A DNA stretch of 5,623 nucleotides from Candidatus Uhrbacteria bacterium (lineage in GTDB: Bacteria > Patescibacteriota > Patescibacteriia > 2-12-FULL-60-25), in assembly GCA_014728435.1 (NCBI GenBank), contig WJLP01000008.1, forward strand, positions 1 through 5,623. Direction: 5' to 3'. The translations under genes and the position numbers were made by a program. How positions within the stretch are numbered: the stretch's first letter is position 1; each line of letters opens with the position of its first letter. Shown in pieces: positions 1 to 4,976 of this stretch. Below the pieces are notes generated by a model. It had not been told where the DNA came from. It ran no database searches and saw only the letters and a program-made list of their open reading frames with translations.

Positions 1-110
1 GCCAAGGAGCGCCTCTGCCGATTCGACTGTTTAAAAACATACAAGGAAGAAGCGACCAGAAGATGAAAGAAGGTAACTGCCTTCTGAAAGCTGACCGTCG
101 GTTCTGACGT
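1..110. other. Left-edge stretch with no assignable feature
   Basis: This stretch precedes the tRNA. Two plus-strand frames are open from the window edge: one stops with TGA at 64-66 (21 codons) and the other with TGA at 105-107 (34 codons). Either could be the tail of a gene beginning outside the window, but neither resembles a family I recognise. A weak hairpin (AGAAGG, 6-nt loop, CCTTCT) lies at 68-85 and a 4-bp stem at 96-109. No convincing promoter for the tRNA was found. Confidence 0.3.
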
Positions 111-187
111 GCCGGCATAGCTCAGTTGGTTAGAGCGGCGGTTTTGTAAACCGTAGGTCGTGGGTTCGAATCCCACCTTCGGCTCCA
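111..187 (+). tRNA. tRNA-Thr (anticodon UGU), CCA encoded
   Basis: The 77-nt sequence folds as a cloverleaf: D arm GCTC/GAGC (120-123 and 133-136), anticodon stem GCGGT/ACCGT (138-142 and 150-154), 7-nt anticodon loop with TGT at 145-147, and T arm GTGGG/CCCAC around TTCGAAT. Discriminator T184 and CCA at 185-187 are encoded. UGU reads ACA and, by wobble, other threonine codons. The acceptor stem is odd: GCCGGCA opposite CTTCGGC gives four Watson-Crick pairs, one G-U pair, then C-U and A-C mismatches at pairs 6 and 7. The remaining helices are sound, so I call a tRNA gene rather than a pseudogene, but charging or processing could be affected. Confidence 0.92.
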
Positions 188-195
188 TTTTAAAA

Positions 196-229
196 TTAAA
201 CTTCAAATGCAAAATTTTAAACTTCAAAT
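196..229. repeat. 13-bp direct repeat downstream of tRNA-Thr
   Basis: TTAAACTTCAAAT occurs at 196-208 and again at 217-229, a period of 21 bp, separated by GCAAAATT. The words reappear loosely in inverted form at 263-287 (AAGTTTGCAGTTTG...TTTTAACTTT), so the spacer before rpmG may form a long imperfect A/U-rich stem. No function can be assigned; this may be low-complexity spacer DNA. Confidence 0.55.
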
Positions 230-287
230 CTTGAGGCTTGCGATATTAAACAGTTTTCTCCAAGTTTGCAGTTTGTAGTTTTAACTT

Positions 288-296
288 TGTTATTTA
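288..296 (+). promoter_or_regulatory. Possible extended -10 element for rpmG
   Basis: TG-T-TATTTA at 288-296 is an extended -10-like motif (TGn followed by a weak hexamer) that ends 7 nt before the ATG at 304. The predicted transcription start would be at or next to the start codon. No Shine-Dalgarno sequence precedes the gene, consistent with a leaderless mRNA. The hexamer matches consensus poorly, so support comes mainly from the same spacing at other genes here. Confidence 0.3.
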
Positions 297-303
297 AGTA
301 AGT

Positions 304-459
304 ATGTCACAGGATAATTTGATCAAGCTGGAATGTACGGTTTGCAAAAGAGTGAACTACCATTCGAGCAAGAATAAAAAGACGCTTAAAAATCGTCTGG
401 AGATGCAGAAATATTGCAAGCATTGCAAAAAGCGCACTCCGCACAAAGAAACAAAATAA
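304..459 (+). CDS. rpmG: 50S ribosomal protein bL33
   Basis: The 51-residue product is a large-subunit ribosomal protein near the exit-site region of 23S rRNA. It has the bL33 pattern: LECTVCKRVNY with CxxC at C11/C14, the basic NKKT segment around residues 24-27, then YCKHCKKRTPHKETK with CxxC at C38/C41. The four cysteines mark the zinc-binding (C+) form rather than the cysteine-free paralog found in some bacteria. Length is normal for the family and the C-terminal HKETK is characteristic. ATG at 304 is chosen because it gives the standard N-terminus; no ribosome binding site is visible. It stands alone between tRNA-Thr and an intrinsic terminator that starts inside its stop codon. No secE or nusG, common neighbours in other bacteria, follows. 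It was identified by translating the sequence directly. Confidence 0.95.
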   Translation: MSQDNLIKLECTVCKRVNYHSSKNKKTLKNRLEMQKYCKHCKKRTPHKETK

Positions 460-484
460 AAATCGTGCCAAAGGGGCGATTTTT
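458..484 (+). terminator. Intrinsic terminator of rpmG
   Basis: AAAAATCG at 458-465 pairs with CGATTTTT at 477-484, and the inner TGCC/GGGG adds two G-C pairs and a G-U pair around an AAA loop, with one G-G mismatch. The 3' arm is the T-run. The 5' arm begins inside the rpmG TAA (457-459), so the gene and terminator share bases. Confidence 0.7.
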
Positions 485-550
485 ATAAACTCAAACAATT
501 TGCGCAAGAAAAAACCGCAACCCACTCTCCGGATACAAAATCCTCTTTTT

Positions 551-573
551 AGGCATGGGCGATCGTGATGCCT
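551..573. other. Short inverted repeat in the rpmG-membrane protein spacer
   Basis: AGGCAT at 551-556 and ATGCCT at 568-573 form a perfect 6-bp stem around an 11-nt loop that itself contains CGATCG. No T-run follows. It may be a weak operator or merely a remnant of repeat DNA; TACGGGCAG at 592-600 also occurs in the MITE-like element at 4858-4866. Confidence 0.3.
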
Positions 574-651
574 TCACTAAAGGTCGCGAACTACGGGCAG
601 GGATGCGTAAATTATTGCCTTTTTCCTCAATTTTTTGTTTTTTGGAGAATC

Positions 652-660
652 TGCTAGAAT
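652..660 (+). promoter_or_regulatory. Extended -10 promoter of the small membrane protein gene
   Basis: TG-C-TAGAAT is an extended -10 element (TGn plus 5 of 6 matches to TATAAT). Only T-rich sequence lies at the -35 distance, as usual for extended -10 promoters. The hexamer ends 7 nt before the ATG at 668, placing the transcription start at or within a base or two of the start codon. The intervening bases hold no Shine-Dalgarno site, so the mRNA is probably leaderless. Confidence 0.5.
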
Positions 661-667
661 TTAGAGC

Positions 668-1075
668 ATGAGTATATTTGATCCGCCGGAGAAAAAGGCG
701 AAGTCTGTGCGGAGGGGGCGGATTGTTTATCCCGAGGGAACCAATAAGAGGATGTTTGCAATTTTATATTTCGCGAGCATCTTGTTCTGGTTGTTTTTAT
801 TCGCGTTGATAGCCGGCCTGGCTGTTTTTTTAGTTTTACCGTTGTTTGGCTTAATACTTGGATTTGTTGTACAGCTTGTTATTGTGATAGCCTTGGGAGG
901 CTTAGGGGCGCTTGCTGGCATGTTTATTGGCAGTGCGCTTGTCAGCGCGGTTATCGCCGAGGGCATTAAGGAAGGGGACATTGAATACCGAACTCTTCCG
1001 CCAAAGGCGGATGCGCCCATGGCGCAGAATTCCGAACACCGAATCGAGCTCAGCTCGACGGATATCGAATACTGA
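668..1075 (+). CDS. Small membrane protein of unknown function
   Basis: This 135-residue protein has a basic N-terminus (KKAKSVRRGR, residues 9-18, and NKR before the first helix), then a nearly continuous hydrophobic region from about residue 29 to 98. That fits two or three membrane helices (roughly 30-57, 59-78 and 79-98), the last rich in Gly and Ala (GGLGALAG). By the positive-inside rule the N-terminus is probably cytoplasmic. I do not recognise the family. The hydrophilic tail from about residue 104 looks added: its DNA is made of perfect palindromes and GAATNCCGAA-like words, and the tail repeats DIEY at residues 104-107 and 132-135. An opposite-strand frame of similar length exists but lacks this hydrophobic pattern. 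It appears monocistronic, from the extended -10 just upstream. Confidence 0.75.
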   Translation: MSIFDPPEKKAKSVRRGRIVYPEGTNKRMFAILYFASILFWLFLFALIAGLAVFLVLPLFGLILGFVVQLVIVIALGGLGALAGMFIGSALVSAVIAEGIKEGDIEYRTLPPKADAPMAQNSEHRIELSSTDIEY

Positions 1076-1088
1076 ATATTTGATATTC
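997..1088. repeat. Series of four perfect 6-3-6 palindromes
   Basis: Four 15-nt hairpins, each with a perfect 6-bp stem and a 3-nt loop, follow one another: TCCGCC-AAA-GGCGGA (997-1011), TGCGCC-CAT-GGCGCA (1012-1026), TCGAGC-TCA-GCTCGA (1044-1058) and GAATAT-TTG-ATATTC (1074-1088). The first two abut; the gaps after them are 17 and 15 nt and contain GAATTC and GATATC. Stem sequences differ while geometry is constant. The first three lie in the coding tail of the membrane protein, the fourth covers its TGA stop and the next gene's -35 element. There is no T-run, so a standard terminator is unlikely. Confidence 0.7.
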
Positions 1089-1109
1089 ATTTACAATATG
1101 TTAGATAAT
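1080..1109 (+). promoter_or_regulatory. Promoter of the HD hydrolase-nuclease operon
   Basis: TTGATA at 1080-1085 (5 of 6 matches to TTGACA) and GATAAT at 1104-1109 (5 of 6 to TATAAT) are separated by 18 bp. Transcription would start near 1116, giving a leader of about 5 nt before the ATG at 1121. TACAAT at 1092-1097 is an alternative -10 with no matching -35. The -35 lies inside the last palindrome of the repeat series. Confidence 0.45.
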
Positions 1110-1120
1110 AAACGTGAGTT

Positions 1121-1687
1121 ATGATTTATAGCAAATTATTGCATGAAGCCGCTGAGACGGCTTCTAGGTTACATGATGGGCATTATAGGCGGCATCCTGA
1201 AGGGGTTGCTTATTTTTCGCATTTGGCGTTTACCGCATTATTACTGCAAAGAGCCGGTTATGATGATGAGGTGGTGGCTGCCGGTTTTTTGCATGATGCT
1301 TTGGAGGACACGGAGTTTACGGCCGAGCAGATGACGGAACGTTTTGGCGCAAGAGTGACCGAATTGGTACAAGGTGTGAGCGAGCAGAAGGATGTTGCTG
1401 ATTGGGTGGAGAGAAAGCGTTTGTATAGGGAGATGATAAAGGCGGGAAGCGCGGAGGCGGCGGCTTTATCTTGCGCGGATCATATTCATAACTCTCGCAG
1501 TTTGGGGATTTCAATTAAGGACGGGGTGGATATTAAAAAGATTTTTAAGATCGGTATTGATGAGAGGTTTGCGCACGAACGGCATCTTGTAGAGATCTAT
1601 AAAGAAAAATTGGCGGGTTCGGAACTGGCGCGAGAGTTTGAAGCGTCTATCAATGATTTGGAAGAAATTGTAAAACAATATGCCTAA
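1121..1687 (+). CDS. Single-domain HD hydrolase, MESH1/SpoT-like alarmone hydrolase
   Basis: This 188-residue soluble protein is nearly all HD domain and is predicted to cleave the 3'-pyrophosphate of (p)ppGpp with a bound Mn2+. The MESH1/SpoT hydrolase signature is complete: YRRHPEGVAYFSH (H34), FLHDALEDT (H58, D59, E62, D63), the ERFGARVTELVQGVS helix (73-87), and CADHIHNSRSL (D120, N124), all at near-canonical spacing. There is no synthetase, TGS or ACT domain, so it belongs to the small alarmone hydrolase type. The C-terminal third (residues 145-188) is helical and lacks a recognised motif. Known relatives can also hydrolyse other 3'-phosphorylated nucleotides such as NADPH, so substrate is uncertain. 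The ATG at 1121 gives the expected N-terminus; no strong Shine-Dalgarno site is present. Its last 8 bp overlap the nuclease gene, implying one transcript and coupled translation. Confidence 0.88.
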   Translation: MIYSKLLHEAAETASRLHDGHYRRHPEGVAYFSHLAFTALLLQRAGYDDEVVAAGFLHDALEDTEFTAEQMTERFGARVTELVQGVSEQKDVADWVERKRLYREMIKAGSAEAAALSCADHIHNSRSLGISIKDGVDIKKIFKIGIDERFAHERHLVEIYKEKLAGSELAREFEASINDLEEIVKQYA

Positions 1688-3173
1688 ATATGATGATTAT
1701 TTGATAGCTTCGGATTATTATCGTTTTTTGAATTGCCCGCATTGGCCGTATTACGAACGGTTTGCTACCGAGGAGGAAAGGCAATATAAGAGGGAGGCTA
1801 CCGAGGCCGAGATTCAGAGGCAGGAAGACGGAGTCTCACATGAAAAAGAGGTGTTCGGGCAGTTGTTTAAAGATCAGGAGATTGTAGAGGCGGAAATGAC
1901 CAGAGATCCGGAAAAAGATTCGGAGGCGACTTTGGAGTTGATGCGCCGGGGCGTGCCTTTGATTTATCAAGGAACCATAACTCACGAGGATTGGACGGGG
2001 AGGCCGGATTTACTGAGAAAGGTGGAGGGCGAGAGTGAGGTTGGCGCGTGGCATTATGTGCCGGTTGATATTAAAAGCGCGCATAATGTGCAGAAATATC
2101 ATCGTTTGCAGTTAATGTTTTATGCGGTTATTTTGGAGCAGCTACAGGGAAGGTTTCCGGCACGCGGTTACATGATTAATAAAGATGGAGAAGAACATGA
2201 GGTGCTATTGGGCGATCATGTGGCCGAGTTTCATGCTTATACGGAGGAGCTTGAGAAGATAAGAGCCGGGGAGAAGCCGGATCCGGTATTGCGAAAAAGC
2301 TGTTTTGACGTGGGCTATTGGGGCAAGCTTTGCGAGCATTACGCCAAATCCACGAATGATATTGCGCAATTGTTTAATGTGGATATTCGCAAATTGCGCG
2401 GGCTTCGCGAGCTTGGTATCCGCACGATAGAAGACGCTGCCGCCATGAATCCGCAAGAATTGGACGGGAAAATGCCGGGACTGCGCGAGCATGGCTTAAC
2501 CGTGGCTAAAATGCAGGCTCAATCTTTGTTGAATGAGTCGGTGATCGTGAGGGAAGTTGTGGATTTGGCGGCGCCGGATATGGAGATTCATTTTGATATT
2601 GAAAGCGACCCTCCCAATGATACGGATTATTTGCTGGGAGTGCTTATCAGGAGGCGAGAGAAGACCGAATATCGCGCATTTGTTGCCAAGACGCTTGAAG
2701 AGGAAGAGAAAATGTGGCGGGAGTTTTTAGATTGGATTGAGACTTTGCGCGAGCCTTACCAGGTAATTCATTACGCCAGTTATGAGCATGTACGGTTAAA
2801 TGTTTTGGAAACGCGTTATGGCGGGAGCGAGGCTTTGGAAAGGCTTCGCGGCAATATGATAGATTTAAAGCAGGTTTTGACGCATTCGATTGTGATCCCG
2901 CAATATTTTTACGGATTAAAATACGCGGCACCGTTTTTTGGCTTCAGTTGGCGCGGGGATGTAAAAAGCGGCGGACAATCGGTTGATGTGTTCGAGCAAT
3001 ATTTGGAAAGTAAAGATGAAGACTTGTTAAATGAAATAATCCTCTATAATGAGGATGATGTGCGAGCAACCGCGGTTTTGGCGGATTGGATGAGGGCTTA
3101 TGCCAGGGAGTTGAAAACGTATGAGAAACCTTATCCTTGGAGCGGGTCTATTCCCTCGGAATATTCTGCATAG
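1680..3173 (+). CDS. TM0106-family RecB-like nuclease with RNase H-like (DEDD) exonuclease domain
   Basis: The 497-residue protein has two nuclease modules. Residues 1-225 are a RecB/Cas4-like PD-(D/E)XK domain: C19 in NCPHW, H54-E55, GRPD with D110, VDIK with D130 and K132, and QLMFY (Q144, Y148). Residues 227-284 resemble the helix-hairpin-helix-like linker of the family. Residues 300-475 form a DnaQ/YprB-type RNase H-like domain with DIE (D306, E308), HYASYEH (364-370) and YNEDDVRAT (456-464, D460). No helicase domain is attached, unlike longer relatives. Cas4-type enzymes hold an Fe-S cluster with four cysteines; here C19, C208 and C218 are present but V211 occupies the expected second position of CxxC. 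The substrate and pathway are unknown; DNA repair or processing is the usual guess. The start codon lies inside the end of the HD gene, without its own ribosome site. Confidence 0.87.
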   Translation: MPKYDDYLIASDYYRFLNCPHWPYYERFATEEERQYKREATEAEIQRQEDGVSHEKEVFGQLFKDQEIVEAEMTRDPEKDSEATLELMRRGVPLIYQGTITHEDWTGRPDLLRKVEGESEVGAWHYVPVDIKSAHNVQKYHRLQLMFYAVILEQLQGRFPARGYMINKDGEEHEVLLGDHVAEFHAYTEELEKIRAGEKPDPVLRKSCFDVGYWGKLCEHYAKSTNDIAQLFNVDIRKLRGLRELGIRTIEDAAAMNPQELDGKMPGLREHGLTVAKMQAQSLLNESVIVREVVDLAAPDMEIHFDIESDPPNDTDYLLGVLIRRREKTEYRAFVAKTLEEEEKMWREFLDWIETLREPYQVIHYASYEHVRLNVLETRYGGSEALERLRGNMIDLKQVLTHSIVIPQYFYGLKYAAPFFGFSWRGDVKSGGQSVDVFEQYLESKDEDLLNEIILYNEDDVRATAVLADWMRAYARELKTYEKPYPWSGSIPSEYSA

Positions 3174-3334
3174 ATGCAAGACGCGGTTCGATTCACTGCG
3201 CTCACTGACAGCCTTTGGCAAGATGAGGTAGATTTCAAGATACAAATAGCGGGGGATGATTGCTAACTTTTATATACCGCATTACTTTTGTGGATTCGGG
3301 GTCATTGAAGGTTTATTGACGGTTGTTGTTTTGG
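3174..3334. other. Convergent spacer between nuclease and YibE/F genes
   Basis: Both flanking genes end here. I see no strong intrinsic terminator for either. TGCAT-AG-ATGCA (3167-3178) straddles the nuclease stop, and TCACTG is repeated at 3193-3198 and 3202-3207 within a GCGCTCACTGACAG stretch of the kind that recurs in dispersed spacer repeats. No RNA gene or open frame of note. Confidence 0.4.
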
Positions 3335-3353
3335 TTATTGGTTATTGGTTATT
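3333..3353. repeat. Heptanucleotide tandem repeat (GGTTATT)3 over a stop codon
   Basis: Three perfect head-to-tail GGTTATT units at 3333-3339, 3340-3346 and 3347-3353, read as AATAACC on the minus strand. They encode the last residues (ITNNQ) and the TAA stop of the YibE/F gene. Because the unit is 7 bp, each copy is read in a different frame. Confidence 0.85.
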
Positions 3354-4609
3354 GAGCTCCAAGATGGAGCGTCTTGGTCGATTTCAGTGTCCGGAGGAGT
3401 GATTCGGGTCCAGGCCGCGGCTGATATTAGCGAGGCGATGGGAACGGAGAGGATGATGCCCATGGTGCCGGCAATGGCCAAGAGAAAAGCGGAAGCAACC
3501 GGGTTTTGGTTAAAAAAATGCAGCCAGGAATCATGAAGTTGGTAGCGATAGATGAAAATGTAAATTGACGCGCCGACCCAGGCCAGTATTAGCACTGTGA
3601 TCATGGTTTCTGCGTGCGCGCGGCCGATATTCATGCCGGTTGTGAAAAGCCGCTTCCAGCCGGCCGAGGCTTTTATTCTTCTAAGTTCGGCGATACCGCA
3701 GGAAATCGAGCTGGCAATGTCTTGGATTATAGCAAAACAAGCAAGAATCAGGCCGATAAGCAGAATGTTTGCCGGATTGATGGTGGGATTGTCCAGGAAG
3801 AAGTTTTTGCTTACAGCATCTAATGAGATGCTGAGATGCATGGCGCCGGCCATGATTTGCGCTATTATGGCGGTGAGGATTGTGGCGCTGACAGTTGAAA
3901 GCACTGTGGTGATGATTTTACGGTTCCAGCCGAATTGCAAAAATGAGCTGATTGAGCTAAGCAGGGTCGCGGTTAAAGCGATGATGATAACGAGAGGCCA
4001 GCCTCGCAGGTAAAGAGGGATGGTTGTGTAGATTCCAAGCCAAAGGATGAGTATGGCGGCGGTGCCAATAAGCAGGCCGCGCAAGCCGAAGAAGATGAGC
4101 AGGAGTATAGACAGAATTAGCAGGCTAAAAATGTAGAGATTTTTTCTGTCATAAGTTTCTAAAAATATTCGCGGTTGGTTGTTGCCGCTCGGTTGCAGGA
4201 AGACCATAATCAGTTCCCCGGAATTGGGAGCGATTTTATCAGAGGGTGAGCTTTTAATGGTATACGTTTGGCCTTTGAAATTTCCGGAGAGGATTGTGAT
4301 TGTGTAGTTGTATTGCAGATTGGCTCCGTTTGCGGTTTGGGAATTGATTTGGTTAACCGCTTTTACCAAAGCCCGTTCATAAGTGCCGTATCTAGAGCGT
4401 TCCACCGTGCCTGCAGGGATCGGAGCGCTTTGGCTATTGGGTGCGGATTCAATGTTTACGCCCGGGCCCATGAGTGCTTCGGTACTGGTGCCGGTTATTT
4501 CGGGGACTTCTTGGGCGAATGCATGGACCGGTAAAAAATAAATAAAAAAAGCCGTTAAACCGAAAAAGGCCGTTTTCAAGATAGGTTTTAATCCACCCGA
4601 GTTTAGCAT
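3335..4609 (-). CDS. YibE/F-family multi-pass membrane protein
   Basis: This 424-residue protein has a signal peptide (about residues 1-32, cleavage near AFA-QE), a soluble domain outside the membrane (33-155) and about seven membrane helices (roughly 158-175, 178-193, 204-224, 231-252, 280-298, 335-355 and 372-398). The membrane half matches the YibE/F family: the GLRGLLIGTAA segment, IPLYLRGWP, the AIIQDIASSISCGIAEL motif (293-309) and MNIGRAHAETMITVLILAWVGAS (326-348), which corresponds to the family's conserved NIG...TMTNTLILAY region with a variant HAETM. The family's function is not firmly known; transport has been suggested. The C-terminal tail after residue 400 is acidic and short and ends in the heptamer repeat. 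ATG at 4609 places the signal peptide correctly. No Shine-Dalgarno site precedes it. It is transcribed alone, convergent to the nuclease operon. Confidence 0.87.
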   Translation of the reverse strand: MLNSGGLKPILKTAFFGLTAFFIYFLPVHAFAQEVPEITGTSTEALMGPGVNIESAPNSQSAPIPAGTVERSRYGTYERALVKAVNQINSQTANGANLQYNYTITILSGNFKGQTYTIKSSPSDKIAPNSGELIMVFLQPSGNNQPRIFLETYDRKNLYIFSLLILSILLLIFFGLRGLLIGTAAILILWLGIYTTIPLYLRGWPLVIIIALTATLLSSISSFLQFGWNRKIITTVLSTVSATILTAIIAQIMAGAMHLSISLDAVSKNFFLDNPTINPANILLIGLILACFAIIQDIASSISCGIAELRRIKASAGWKRLFTTGMNIGRAHAETMITVLILAWVGASIYIFIYRYQLHDSWLHFFNQNPVASAFLLAIAGTMGIILSVPIASLISAAAWTRITPPDTEIDQDAPSWSSITNNQ

Positions 4610-4617
4610 GAAATAAT

Positions 4618-4623
4618 GTTATA
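4618..4623 (-). promoter_or_regulatory. Possible -10 element of the YibE/F gene
   Basis: On the minus strand TATAAC (5 of 6 to consensus) ends 8 nt before the ATG. Only a weak TTTGCC lies at the -35 distance. The implied transcription start is next to the start codon, so a leaderless transcript is likely. Confidence 0.4.
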
Positions 4624-4650
4624 CCGACTGCATTTAAAGGGCAAACTACC

Positions 4651-4778
4651 TACTACGATTACTTATCGAACTTCGAATATCGAACTTCGAATATCGAATT
4701 GCGAATTCTGAATTCTGAACTCAGAATTCCGACTAACTGAATGAAGTATGATTACTTATCGAATAACGTACTACGATT
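4651..4778. repeat. Modular short-word repeat with palindromes
   Basis: CGAACTTCGAATAT is present twice in tandem (4667-4680, 4681-4694). TTCGA-ATA-TCGAA occurs at 4672-4684 and 4686-4698, GAATT-GCG-AATTC at 4696-4708, and a 9-bp inverted repeat (GAATTCTGA, 2-nt spacer, TCAGAATTC) at 4710-4729. GATTACTTATCGAA is at 4657-4670 and 4750-4763, and TACTACGATT at 4651-4660 and 4769-4778, so flanking modules recur on both sides. The words resemble those in the tail of the membrane protein gene. Confidence 0.7.
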
Positions 4779-4782
4779 GCTA

Positions 4783-4879
4783 GTAGGGGCGAACCTTGTG
4801 TTCGCCTGTTCTGTTGTCGAAGCACGGGCGAGCATAGCTTGACCTGAAGTTAAGGGTTACGGGCAGAGTTCGTCTCTAC
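4783..4879. repeat. 97-bp MITE-like element with inverted ends
   Basis: The left end GTAGGGGCGAAC (4783-4794) is matched in inverted orientation by GTTCGTCTCTAC (4868-4879) with two differences, both of which allow G-U pairs in RNA. Inside the left end, GGCGAAC-CTTGT-GTTCGCC (4788-4806) forms a perfect 7-bp hairpin. There is no coding capacity. The GTAGGGGCGAAC...GTTCGCC core looks like dispersed palindromic repeats known from several bacterial genomes, so a non-autonomous mobile repeat is likely; no clear target-site duplication was found. Confidence 0.5.
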
Positions 4880-4949
4880 GGATAATTTCAGTGCTTCTTT
4901 TAGTTGTTAAGATATTAAGTATTCACGACGTGGACTTGGGTTTATATCG

Positions 4950-4976
4950 AAAAAAACTCCCTAGAGGGTTAGGGAG
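4950..4976 (-). terminator. Intrinsic terminator of the NUDIX gene
   Basis: On the minus strand CTCCCTA and TAGGGAG form a perfect 7-bp stem around a 6-nt loop, followed by seven T. The gene's TAG stop (4961-4963) lies within the distal arm of the stem. Confidence 0.88.

Larger units (their letters stand above)
4610..4949. other. 340-bp gene-free spacer rich in repeats
   Basis: This region separates the YibE/F start from the NUDIX terminator. It holds the YibE/F -10 element, two copies of a 14-bp tandem unit, several short palindromes, a 14-bp direct repeat 93 bp apart and a 97-bp element with inverted ends. Bases 4880-4949 are plain A/T-rich sequence. I see no tRNA, small-RNA family or credible coding frame. 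Confidence 0.6.

Noticed and set aside
23..40. Resemblance of GACTGTTTAAAAACATA to a conserved 23S rRNA segment
   Set aside because: The match is short, the flanks do not continue as rRNA, and a tRNA begins at 111.
1..107. Open frames ending at 66 and 107 as the tail of an upstream gene
   Set aside because: Two frames are open, neither has a recognisable motif, and the fragment is too short to choose.
307..525. 72-codon minus-strand ORF
   Set aside because: Antisense to rpmG, which has the diagnostic CxxC pairs and its own terminator.
912..1124. 70-codon plus-strand ORF between the membrane protein and HD genes
   Set aside because: It overlaps the membrane protein in another frame and mostly translates palindrome repeats; only its last eight codons were worth noting.
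668..3173. Recoding of TGA (as in Gracilibacteria or Absconditabacteria)
   Set aside because: The conserved proteins read through without internal TGA and end at expected lengths, so the standard code suffices.
3597..4013. 138-codon plus-strand ORF, plus others opposite the YibE/F gene
   Set aside because: Shadows of the membrane-helix coding sequence; the minus frame has a signal peptide and family motifs.
4651..4778. CRISPR array
   Set aside because: Repeats are too short and overlapping, with no regular spacers and no cas genes; the RecB/Cas4-like domain belongs to a TM0106-type protein.
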